A stretch of DNA of 64,000 nt from Heliocidaris tuberculata (Eukaryota; Echinodermata; Echinoidea; Camarodonta; Echinometridae). Where the stretch lies: the NCBI GenBank assembly GCA_025618425.1, contig CM046837.1:24974793-25038792 (forward strand), written 5' to 3'. Below, piece after piece: positions 38,836 through 50,700 of the stretch. The first letter of the stretch is position 1. The number at the start of each line of letters is the position of its first letter. The notes below the pieces were generated by a model, which did no database searches, was not told the DNA's origin, and worked only from the letters and a program-made list of their open reading frames with translations. The translations under genes and the position numbers were made by a program.

Positions 38836-39142
38836 AGCTTGGAAGCTCGAAGCCGCCGGGTTTGACCCCAGAGGCCCCCCCCCCCCCCCCCAAAGGGCCC
38901 CAAAGTCGGGTCGATTTCAACCCATCTAACATATGGGCCAAACTTTGTCAGAAGGAAGGTGTACGCCTATACATTACCAAAACACAAAAACTGACAAAAT
39001 TTTCAGTCGGGATGGGCTGTCAGGCGGCCCCTAAAATTTGGGGCAAATTTTTCCTTTTAAGGCCCATGGACCAAATTTTGTCAGAAGGAAGAGGAATGGG
39101 TGTACATTACAAAAATATCAAAACTGACAAAAATTTCCATTG
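38836..39142 (+). repeat. 307-bp direct repeat, copy 2
   Basis: Second copy of the repeat at 36745-37051, with few substitutions and a slightly different poly-C length. Sequence flanking the two copies is unrelated, so the boundaries are sharp. Confidence 0.93.
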
Positions 39143-40078
39143 CCTCTCTCTAAGGAATTTTTGTTTTATTTGAAGCCAATAAAATGGACAAGCTCATCTA
39201 TCCAACTGTTTTTTCTAAACACAAGTACCACAATCAGATTGTTCACTGTTGTCTGAAATTTGATTACCCCTCGACAAAAAAATGTTTTGTTTTGGAGCAA
39301 AAAAGTTTAAATGTAAAGGCAATCCCAAAGTCTGCAAAATCTGTAACAATTACAAATGTTGAAAATGATATCTAGGCATGGAAATGAGACAAATTTCATG
39401 ATTAATCCTTGAAATATCTTCTTGATATTGATGCCAACGAATAAACAAATTCTCTCAAAATTATCAAAATGGAGTTTATGATACAGGTATTTTACTGTTT
39501 CAGCAAACACGTAATTGTGAGAGATATTATCTGAATTATTCAGCCTTCACTCAGCACCTCGTTGAACGTTAACCCCTTGATATGGTCTCTACAGCATCTT
39601 ATAGAGCAGCTCACATTTGTCTGATGATGCTAACAATACTGTGTAAGTAAATTTAAAATGTACCTATAGTAATGATGATAAAAGTGGTCACACCTGACTG
39701 ATAAAATTGGTAGGGTTCTGTCCATCAAGCACGACAGATACTGCCAACAGTCACCTTGCAGTAGCAAAAACAAATGGCTCTCAGAAATTATTGTTGAGAT
39801 CTGTCCTGAAAAGAATCCGAGGCTGAGCGATTCCATCGAGACGATAAATATCAGAGTGGGAGGCTCATTACCAGTCTATGAAGTCCAACCTACCACAAAG
39901 ATTTCCTATTCATTTTCTACATAAACAACGCATGAGTGATTTGGCAACGATTGGCAGGTATAGTTATCGATATCGTTATTGGACAAATGTGACCAGCGCA
40001 TAACACTATCTCACATATAAAAGTCTATAATCTCATTTCATTCAAGGGTCTCATGCAGGCCTGTAAATCATCTCTTAA

Positions 40079-40481
40079 CCCAAATCCGTTCAAACTTAGA
40101 GTCTGATTAATCAGCTTTCCCCTCCTCAAATTGGCACCAATTTTTCCCATTTTCCACTCCTACATTGTTTGAACAAAATTATTCAAAACATTACATGAAC
40201 CAATGGGAATGAAAATGAAAAATTTAACAGAAAATTTGCCAATTTGCACACAAAAATAGTGATTATGTATTGTACACTGCATTGCCAATTTAAAGATTTG
40301 AATGATTAGTTACAATTAAATCACTCTTATTCATAAATGGTACAATGTACTGCATAAGAAATAGATTCAAGAGTCTCAATTTTTTGCTCTTTCTACTCAT
40401 GTATAATGTGTAATTCCTGGCATTCTAAATCAAAAGATCATGCAAAAACGTCACTGAAACGAGACACTGTACTGCTATGGG
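40079..40481 (+). mobile_element. piggyBac-like MITE, diverged relative
   Basis: TTAA on both sides and a similar layout (gccaatttaaagatt, tttttgctctttctactcat), but the interior is much more diverged than in the other five copies, suggesting an older or sister subfamily. Confidence 0.7.
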
Positions 40482-41251
40482 TTAAAGGTACTATCAAAAA
40501 TTTTGCCATGGATGAGAAAGTACATTTAGAATAATAATAAAATAATAAGTCTTGGTATGTAACAGTGTTGGGTCCAAGACCAGAGGCCAAGACCAGGAGG
40601 ACAACATAAGATTACCTTCATTTCATATTATATGTAGGTCTCGGGGCAGAGACCCAGACCAAGACATCAAAAGTTCAAGACCGGGGTTGGTCTCAGACCC
40701 ATTACTGGTAATGCATGTAAGATGAAACATTTCTGATAGTTTTAAGAAAATGATCATCAGTAAGGGAAAATTCATGTTTATTTTCAAATAAAATTTCTAA
40801 GTCCCTAATCAAAATTTTGATACATGTGTGATTATGAGAGTAGAACTGTTTGAAAGTAAGTTTTTAGAAAGTTGGAAGAAACATCCATGATAATCTTAAG
40901 AAAAATTGTCAACGTTTAGAACATTAATAATAATTGTCAATTGTGCCCGGAACATAAATTTTGTCTCTTTGTATTTCTTTGTTTTCTGGGTGTGCTCCAT
41001 AAATGAACTCGTCAGGCCCTGCAAAAACTACAAATAAATTTCATTTTTCCAGAGAAATCAACCAGTGTATATTTTTCTAGTTTATTTCAATATAAAAAAT
41101 CTTTGGATGGATACTTCATCATAGTGCTAAAAAATGTGAAAAAATGCATTTCATCAGCTCACATGCTGATACTGGCCATAAACAGGGTTCCTGTACTTCC
41201 TATGATAATGAATTCCATGACTTTTCCATAACTTTTTGATGAAAAAAAACA

Positions 41252-42603
41252 AGATGAATGCGACTGCGTCTCCTATATGCCTCCGCCTAAATTCAGTTGA
41301 TGGCTCAAACTCTTCTTTGACATTTGACCTTACATCTTATAACCCAAAAGTCTGATCACTTTATCTCTTCCTAGTCATGAATACAAAATAGTTAAGATAT
41401 GGTGATTACAAAGGTAAAAAAACAATAATTTCACATACACCTGTATAATGACCTCTATAACCTGTCATCTTTGACCTACGTGAACAAAAATCTAATCAGT
41501 TCGTCTCATTATGGTGATGCATACTAGTTCCAAGTTTGAAGTTAATGGATCAAATGGTTCTTGAAATATCATGTTAAGGCTAAAACCTGCAATTTTAGAA
41601 TTGACCTCTATGACCTTTGACCTACATATCCCAAAATCTAACCAGATCGTCTTTCTATGGTGATACATACTAGTACCAAGTTTGAAGTTCATACCTCAAA
41701 TGGTTCTTGAAATATCACGTTATTAAACAAGGCTAACACCTGAAATTTCAGAAATTGACCTGTAACCTTTGACCTACATACCCCAAAATCTAATGAGATC
41801 CTCTACCTATGGTGATACATACTAGCACCAAGTTTGAAGTTCATACCTCAAATGGTTCTTGAGTTATCGCGAGAACAAGGTTAACACCTGAAATTTCAGA
41901 AATTGACCTGTAACCTTTGACCTACGTACCCCAAAATATAATCAGACCATCTTCCTATGGTGATACATACTAGCACTAAGTTTGAAGTTCATACCTCAAA
42001 TGGTTCTTGAGTTATCGCTAGAACGAGGCTAACACCTGAAATTTCAGAAATTGGCCTCTGTGACCGTGACCTTTGACCTACTTACCCAAAAATCTAATCA
42101 GATCATCTTCCCATGGTGATGCATACTAGCACCAAGTTTGAAGTTCATACCTCCAATTGTTCTTGAGTTATCGCTAGAACGAGGCTAACACCTGAAATTT
42201 CAGAAATTGGCCTCTGTGACCTTGACCTTTGACCTACGTACCCCAAAATGTAATCAGATCGTCTTCCTATGGTGATACATAATAGCACTAAGTTTGAAGT
42301 ACATGTACATATCTCAAATGGTTCTTGAGTTATCGCTAGAACGAGCCTAACACTTGAAATTTCAGAAAAATTGGCCTCTGTGACCTTGACCTTTGAACTA
42401 CGTAACCCAAAATCTAATCAGATCGTCTTCCTATGGTGATACATACTACCACCAAGTTTGAAGTTCATACCTCATGTGGTTCTTGAGTTATCACTAGAAC
42501 AAGAAAGCGGGACGGATGGACGGACGGACGGACGGACGGACGGACGGACGGACAACCCGAAAACATAATGCCTCCGGCACCACCTCTGGTGAGCGGAGGC
42601 ATA
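41252..42603. mobile_element. DINE/pearl-like element with tandem core and (GGAC)n
   Basis: The unique head (gcgtctcctatatgcctccg) is followed by about seven tandem units of 146-166 bases, each with tgacctttgacctac, atggtgatacatactag and aagtttgaagttcat. Then come a (GGAC)n tract (42508-42554) and a terminal hairpin (tgcctccg...cggaggcata). A head-plus-tandem-core-plus-tetranucleotide layout matches what is known of pearl and DINE-1 non-autonomous Helitron-like elements. A head fragment recurs at 61183-61511. It is non-coding. Confidence 0.75.
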
Positions 42604-43020
42604 AAAACAACCCATGACCTCTTTTCTCTGCAACACAATATCAATTTGGGAACATAAAACACATCCAGTCCTGCCACTGTGATGATGATGGACTCACTAC
42701 TCACCGCAGAAATCACACATAATTTCAATAACAGATCTATTGTTTTTTTCATGAATTTTCCACAACTTCTGTAGGTTTCCTTTTTTCACGGCTTATCAAG
42801 GCCCAGAAATATATTTTCAAATTTCTGTAACACTTTTTTCAGATTTTCCATGAATTTGGGAACACTGAGAAATAACCAACATTGCTGCTTGTTCTCCAAA
42901 TCTTCTAGACACAAGTATTTCATTCAGTCCGGATCAAGTGAGGTGTCACTTGCTGACGTTAGGACCACGTCGGTGACTTGTACGGTCTTTTACGCGTCGT
43001 GAAAGAGTGATATCATTTAA

Positions 43021-43429
43021 CCCTTTCAGGACAGGGATTATTTAAGGGCTAAATTGATCACATTATGATCTTCAAATTGGCAACAATAATATTTTTCTTT
43101 TAGTGCTACATGGTTCAAATAAGGTGTAATGTCTTTGAAAACAATAACCATGGTTAGAAATTCGTTGAATAGTTGAAAGCTATTGCCAATTTTGATGAAA
43201 AAGAATGATTTTAAACCTCACAATGTGTTGCCAATTTAAGGATCTCAAAGCTTATTCTTGTTTTAAAAATTCCTGGCATCAAACGCAATATTGCCATGCA
43301 ATAAAAATGGACATAGTGTGTGCAGAAAATTTTGCTCTTTCTATTCGTGCATCTGGTATATTTTTTAGAGCTCTGGATCAAAAGTTATTAAGCCAAACCA
43401 CAAAATGTGGTCAATTGTCTTGAAAGGGT
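43021..43429 (+). mobile_element. piggyBac-like MITE, copy 3
   Basis: TTAA on both sides, CCCTTTCAGGACAGGG start and GAAAGGG end. It sits 43 bases from copy 4, which is in the opposite orientation. Confidence 0.88.
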
Positions 43430-43472
43430 TAAAAAGTGATTGGAAAAGGAACAGTGCAAACAATATCTTTAA

Positions 43473-43879
43473 CCCTTTCGAGACAATTGACCACATTTTG
43501 TGGTTTGGCTCAATAACTTTTGATTCAGATCTCTAAAAAATATACCAGATACATGAGTAGAAAGAGCAAAAATTTCTGCAAAAACTATGTCCATTTTTGT
43601 TGGATGACCATATTCTGTTAGATGCTAAGAATTTTTAAAAAGAGAATAATCTTTGAAATCCTTAAATTGGCAACACAATGAGAGGTTCAAAATCAATGTT
43701 TTTATTAAAATTGGCAATTTTTTAAAACTCTTTGACAGAGTTTGTAACCATGTATATTAATTAAAAAGATTTTACACCTTATTAGCACCTTGTAGCACTA
43801 AAAGAAAATATAATTGTTGCCAATTTGAAGAACAAAATGTGATCAATTTAGCCCATAAATAATTCCTGTCCTGAAAGGG
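43473..43879 (-). mobile_element. piggyBac-like MITE, copy 4 (reverse)
   Basis: TTAA on both sides. Reads CCCTTTCGAGACAATTGACC at the left, the reverse of copy 3. Together copies 3 and 4 make an inverted pair able to form a long imperfect hairpin downstream of the FOP stop codon. Confidence 0.88.
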
Positions 43880-44002
43880 TTAATAACTGGTGTATGGATT
43901 AATTGCCTTCACAGGCTTCATTAGTGCAGGTAATGATGCAATGGAAATGACGCCACGTGTGAGCTGGGCTTTACAGTATAAAACAATACTCTACGAGCAA
44001 AA

Positions 44003-44187
44003 CTGGGCGTTGTGGCGTGCGCCTGTAATCCAGCTAACAGTGGAAGTTATAAACTGATTCAGCGGACCCAGGTTCGAGACTGAGTCACCTCTTTCGGATG
44101 GTGACGTTAAAGGTCGGTCCCAGACGTAAATAATCGTATCTGATTGATACACGTCTGTAAAAACCCAATTACACACACACACACACA
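44003..44187 (+). repeat. SINE with Pol III A and B boxes
   Basis: The head ctgggcgttgtggcgtgcgc continues with cctgtaatccagcta, an A-box region strikingly like the 5' domain of 7SL (SRP) RNA. A B box (GGTTCGAGACT) follows at 44071. A separate body (ctttcggatggtgacgttaa...) ends in a CA-rich tail (44173-44187). A 5'-truncated copy at 60371-60490 shares only the body and tail, as expected for retrotransposed SINEs. It lies just past the FOP stop codon, on the opposite strand. Confidence 0.78.
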
Positions 44188-44632
44188 AATATTTCTTACA
44201 AAAATTTGGCTGCCTGTAAAGGAGAATGATGAGGTTCTCTTGTCAGTTTACTATACACAAGTTTCACCACATGGGCCCATACTCTTGAAAGACAAAACTG
44301 TGTTAATTTAGTCCACTGATGTTAGGCAGGCAAAGTGTCAACCCTCATTATGTATTAAACAAAATAAGTAACAAATTTAAGTTGGTCATGGAATGAAAAT
44401 GACATAATTTCAGAGTAACAAGTTTTTATATTATCATTCAGTTAAAGAGTTATTGGGACATGACGAAAAGGTTGACAGTATGTACTCCATGAATCGGTGG
44501 ACTAAACCTACGTAGTTAGGCAAAATTTCAAACTGGCCTGAAACACAGGCCTATGGCTTAAACTGGCCATCCAAAGGTGCCATCGACACTATTTTTGCTG
44601 TCCTTGTGGTCGTCGGTTCTTGGTTTTGACTG

Positions 44633-44728
44633 TCATAAACCCATTGGTGGGCGTACCTCCTCCATATAATCAAAGGGTCCACTCTGGCTTAGCTGCGATA
44701 CCGTGCGGTCGGATGTCTGGTCATCCAG
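44633..44728 (-). CDS. CEP43: FOP exon N, C-terminus and stop
   Basis: Acceptor ACTGTCATTGCAG|CTG, stop TGA at 44635-44633. Encodes LDDQTSDRTVSQLSQS, then GPFDYMEEVRPPMGL. Human FOP ends LDDLTQDLTVSQLS...YLEDVA, so this is the conserved end with a short lineage-specific tail. No clear AATAAA was assigned downstream. Confidence 0.92.
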   Translation of the reverse strand: MDDQTSDRTVSQLSQSGPFDYMEEVRPPMGL

Positions 44729-47700
44729 CTGCAATGACAGTGAACATGAGACTATGAGTTTAATGAGAAAGTCAAATTCTTGGAAAGGTGAAAAATAAAT
44801 TGTGATTCCTTTTACATCAGTTTGGAAGATCATCACTGTAGAAGTGTCACCTGGAAAGGATTGCTCTTCAAATGCCCTCGTATTCAAAATATGATGAGAA
44901 ATAGCTGAAATGTTGGGGCCGAACATTCATGCTGAACATTCATGCCACACGTGTGGCAGTCCCATGTACCCATTTCTGCAATGATAACAGTGTTACATGT
45001 ACCTTGCTGGTTCTACAAACTGACGTAAGTGCAATGCTCAAGCATATCCACAGTTTTGCGAAAACGGCAAAAGTATAAATTAAGCATCTAACACATTGCT
45101 GGCTTTAACCATCCATGTATTTCATTGGATTTATTTCTTCCTTTCTATATACCAACAAGTGGACCATATTTTCATCATTTACATACATACCTACTTGTAT
45201 TAACATGCTATCAAGTATTTAGTGATTTCAGTTCAGTTTTTTTTTTGCAACCTCTCACCAGCATATATCTTTATTGCCTATTCATTAACCTCTCCTATAA
45301 TCAGAACTCTCTTACTACAAATTTCTTTTACATCTGCCTTGTACCCACAAAATTGACATTAACATTTTTCAAAACAAATGTTTAAAAATCAATGAAAAAT
45401 TATTCTTTAGAATTTGAATGTCTCATTTACTTTGTTTTTTGTTGTTTTTGTGACCTACATTAATGTACATGTATGTCTTCTAACAAAATGAAGAGTTTTC
45501 TTTTTCTTATCTGTCCCCTTTTAAGACTACGACTCACATTATCTTGGCTGCTAGCTAGGAAGCTATCATCACCAGAAATCTCTTCTGAGATCTCCTCTGT
45601 GATACTCGTTGTGTTGCTACGTTGACTGTTGCTTCCCCTGGGGGTCGGGCTAGCACTGTCCTGAGAACTGCAGAGGGAAAAGCAAAAAGCGAACTGTCAG
45701 GCAACATTTAAAGAGAAAGTCGAGTCCCGGTAGAGGTGAAACGTGCATTGTGGTCTAGTGTGTAAGCCTCCAGACTAGGATCAAATCCCTGGTCTAGCAC
45801 TAATGTCCTTTGCCAAGACATTAATCTACATTTGCCACGCTGGACCCAGGTGAGGTAAATGTGTACCTGGCAGGCATTAATTCCTCAAAATGCTTGAGCG
45901 CTTCAGTGGCAGTCGGGCTAAAGCTGGGGCAAATGTGCCAGACAAGACCGCTATAAAATAAACCACTATTATTACTACAGTGAAACCTGTATATAAAGAC
46001 CGCTCGAGGGAGACGAGAAAAGCGGTCTTTATGAGCAGGTGGTCTTTAAGTACAGGTTCCTTTAATACACTTTTCAATGAGAAACACATTTCAAGGGAAA
46101 CAAAAATTGTGGTCTTTATAGACAGGTGGTTGCTAGAGCAGGTTTAAATGTATTATCATTATTATTAATAAATGGGGTGGAGAAGAAGGGATAGCACAGT
46201 GTATACCTGTATGATAATTGTTACTTTCCTTACACTTTTATGACATAAAGATGGTATTATTTATATTTGTTAATCAATTCTTCTAAATGTTTTCATATGA
46301 AATTTTAAAATCAATATTCGCATGACTGCATTTTAGTTTAAGATGTCTTCCTTTCTTTACGCCCTGCATCTACCAGTAATCTAGTTTTGACCTGGGCTAT
46401 ATTATGTCTCTTTTGTTGTGCAAGTTTGATCAATAAAGTGATCTTTTTATTGTCATATCAAAAAAATAATGCCGTCATATTCCTCACATAATGAGAAATA
46501 TTGTAAAACTTTAAACCAAGTGTTGACGCCAATGTTTGTGTAGTCCCAAATACCCATATCTGTGTCCAGTGCTTTTCCCATTACCATATATGAATTTCAG
46601 CAGGATCCAAATGATTATCCTTTCCTCGTAGATTCTAGAAAATTTCATTCACAATACAAATTGCATGACCAGAACTCAATTTTATCTTTAATATTTAATG
46701 TGACATGACACAAGTGTTGGCACGGTTTTTGCCAGTGCATAACACCCTTGATGCTAATACGAAGCATGGGGGATTTTATACATTATGCCAAGGGTAAACT
46801 CTTGCCAGCAAAGGGCCCCCGACAAGGGCAATTTGTCAAAGTATACTTTCAATCTGCAAAACTGCTTAGGTCACCTCAAACCACCGCCTGGCCCTGGGAT
46901 GCATAAAGCCATATTTCATGCAATTCACATCAATAAATAAATCAATACATACTTTCAACCTGTAAAATTGCTTTCGTCCTCTAAAATCACCCCCATGGGA
47001 ACGCAGTAGAGCCATATTTTTAAAAATCTGCACCTTCTGCAAACAACACAGTGCATGTATTGGATCTCCACTGGCACTGATTCTTACCTCTGGAAGTCAT
47101 CCTCATAGCTGGCCTCGCTTGCAGATTTACTCCTGCCATCAGAACCTGGAATGATAATAATAAATAATAACAATAATATTGAGTGTTACAAAGTTACAAA
47201 AGATAAAAATAACATTTTATTCCAGGTTCGGACTGGGGTGATGTAGATGAGATAGACAGTAAGATTTCCTCTCAGAAGAGTGAGTCTTCTACATATCTGG
47301 TGGCAGGAGCTGTATCACTAAAGATGGAGGCACCATTTTTTGGACAGTTATTTGTATAGTGGGTTGTGCTCGGATAGCAAAACCCACTATGTGATTTGAC
47401 TGTCTGCAATTATAGCAGGAACAATAGAACCTCACCAACGAGGACCTGCAGCTTACAGTGCTAATCCTCCATCATGACCTGGTAAGCGGCAGGGTACCCC
47501 CCTCTGAAGCAGGAGACTGTCTTGGCATTATTGTACAAGACTTTCTAAAAAGCAAGTCACGTTTAATGCCTACAAGCAATGCAACAGACTTGTAGCCATT
47601 TAGAAGAAGGCCAGCAAAGACACTTGAGCAAGCATGATCTCAGAAAAAAAATCCATCACTCATGAAAACGTAATTATTTGGAAAGATGATTGTGAACTTA

Positions 47701-50700
47701 ATGTAGATATATCAGCCGTTGGAAGAAGAAAACGGTGCCACAAGGGACTGCCAAATCCACTGCGATCTTGGCTCTGACTCTCACAGGGGCTCAAATTGAA
47801 TACACCCAAACTGACCTAATTCCAAAAGCAACAAATCTGCTCCTTTGATTGCAGAAATAGAAACAAAAATGCGAAAGTTGTTTTCCTCTGCCAATAGAAA
47901 TTGGTTCACGTGGCTTCATCTCAAAGGACAATTTTTGCTAGATAAAAAAATTGCTCTCTTTCGGTCAGAACCCAGTCTCACCCAAAACTCTTTGCAAAGA
48001 GCTCTTAAAAGTGGTTAGCATTTCTTCTTTAATGATTTATAGAGCAAAGGAAGAACCCTTGTGGGAGTGTCGCCTGCACCTTACATAATGAGCAATGGAA
48101 TACATCTGTCATACTACTTCAGCTAAGACAGCTATGTCTTGCCAAGTTATTACTGTCTGGCATTTTCATAAATCGTCTGCCGGGGCCAGAAGGACACTGA
48201 CTCTCTGTAGAATAATTTGAGTGACTGCCCTCCTGGTTTCCAGCATCCAAAATTTAATAAGGCATCAATCATACATAACATACACCATGACATACCTTTA
48301 GCTCCTCCTCCTCCTACATTGAGGGGAGGTAGTGACCCAAGGCTACTCCCACCACCGAGGGGCGGGGCATTACTGAGTGAGCTGAGTGAGCCGGGAGAGC
48401 TTGGTTTAGTAGGGCTTCTGGGTGGAGAGGAAGGCAGGGCTTGTTTCTGATTCCTGCTGAATAAACACATATCAAGAAATACATGTATATTGAGCTCAGA
48501 CAAACATGCTGTAAGTGATGATGAAAATATACAAAAATACCTGTAATCATTAAGAAATACTGCAATACAACATAATTATTATTTTATTTTTTTTTTTGGT
48601 TGTATTTACAATACAAAAAAGTTGTATTTACAATACAAAAAAAATTCCCTTAGTACTGTATTTAGTGACTTACATGTATTCACATGCAGACCTTCAATTC
48701 TGCCGAGTATTTCACTAAGGCCACATAAATGCCACATAAACGTACAGTCAAACAGTAAACCTGTCTATACAGGTAAAGGCAAACAGTAAAAGTAAGTTTT
48801 TATCTAGTTTTACTGTCTTATTTACATTTTGCTTGTCCAAATAAACTACAAAATACAAGTAACCAAGTCAATAATTTTCTCCCAAAATGAATTTTCAGTA
48901 CAGATATTAAAGACAGGCATTAATATCATCTTTCACCTGCTGCCAAATGCATTGCCACTGGCTGGAAAGGGATCATCAAAGAATGCATCACTGTCGTCAC
49001 TGTGACTACCCGATTTTGCGGAGCGCTGCCCTCTGTTGCCGAGCGGAGAGAATAGGTCATCTTCTAGCTTTCTCAAGCTGTCCTCGGTTTTCTTCTGGTC
49101 TCCTTGTGAATTTGTATTATTTTGCTGAGAATGATAAAACAAATTGCAAAAGACTTAATACTCTGGGTTAAGATGCTTAACAAAATACTTGCCTAATCAC
49201 TTGATTGCAGAAAAGGAAGTTCGGAGGTTACAAAACACAGCAACAACTGTTCTGCATTTCTGAAATTCTTTACTTCAACCCTGGACCAAAAACTATACCT
49301 AATCCTAACCCTAACCCTAAACCTATCCTAAAACCAAATGCAACCTTAAACCTAACCCTATATCTTTGACAAAATAAAGCCCTGAGAAATTGCCAGCAGA
49401 TCAAAATGTCGTAGCACCAGCCCATATAATTAACATGTAATCCTTTATCACATTCCATAATTTTCTTATAACATGTACTTCTTTCTTTATTAATCTACAC
49501 TATTAAAAAATATTTTTAATGGATTAATGCCTTACAAGTGGGTTCTGGGTATATCATATCTTACAAAATTTGAATTATCATTTGTGAACAGGTCAAGTTG
49601 TTTAAAAGTGGGTAACACTAACTTTCAGGTTGCTTAATTTACATTTATGTGACTATCATGTATAAATATAAACTTTCAAAACTGTGATCTACAAAGAACA
49701 AAACAAAATCATCCCTCCCGCCTCTCCTATTCCTCCTCCCTTAGACTTAGAAATATTATTGAAATTCGGTGTTGATATCAAACTAATGAACAGTAGGACC
49801 TACTCGGAGTTTCCTAGGCGATGTTGGAACAATATCCATGATGTCATGTGAGACAACACTACGGCAGACCACAAACAACCTCCGATACATGGCAAGAAAC
49901 TCATCAAAGTCGATCACTGCAAATTAAAAAAATAATTTAAAAAGTTATGTATGTAACTTGTTACATAAGGGACAGATCAGAGTCTTTACACTGCCCAAGA
50001 AAAATAACAGAGCAAAAATAAAATGAAATTAGCACAAAGCACTTCATATTTCTAATAATAATAATACTGATAATTACAATAACAACAGAACAGTTCTTGT
50101 ATAGCATATTATAAGTTTGAAAAAGGTCTCAACACGCTTAGGAAAGCTGAAAACGATAAGAAACAAGTAGGAAAGCTGCCAGAAATGTTGAGTAGCAAGT
50201 GCATGTACAATATTCATTAACTGGTATCTTTTCAGTGCAGTTCTTGTCTTGCATTGTATCTTTTTTAAAACAAATGAAAGAGAGTAGGCTTAGGGGCCTC
50301 TGTTGTGCACAGCTACTTTTTGTAATCCAAACTCTGCATCAATTTACACATAAAATACTTTTCATTTTGATGTTCATATTTTAATGGTTGTTTTTAGCCG
50401 TTTTATCGCTCATACGTAAACAAGGCTTTACTAATACTTCTACTGAAACAACTACATGTACAGTGTACTACTAAATATATCACATACTTTACAATGTACA
50501 TGTACATGTACTAGGTCCCGTTCTTAAAGTGCGGCCCACGGGCCACTTGTGGCCCGCGAAATTTCATGCGGCCCGCCAAAAATATCTGAGTAAGAAGAAA
50601 AAAAATCTTGTTTTAAGAACTATGTTGATACAGAATATATCATCCTAACTATTGGTAATTAAAGTATCAAATTTTTTGCTCGCTCGCAAATAGCGTATCA

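Larger units (their letters stand above)
36089..41249. other. Gene-free stretch
   Basis: No gene seen. Contents: an A/G-rich simple tract (36290-36650), the 307-bp direct repeats at 36745 and 38836, a MITE (37924-38105), a long hairpin (38132-38205), a diverged piggyBac-like MITE (40079-40481), and an accaag/agaccc-rich block (40566-40710). Confidence 0.5.

Noticed and set aside
41510..42480. CRISPR-like array (regularly spaced repeats).
   Set aside because: Units of 146-166 bases are tandem and contiguous with no unique spacers, in a eukaryotic genome.
49290..49340. Ancient telomere fusion site.
   Set aside because: Only a few degenerate units, and the same arrangement recurs at 58 kb with shared flanking words.
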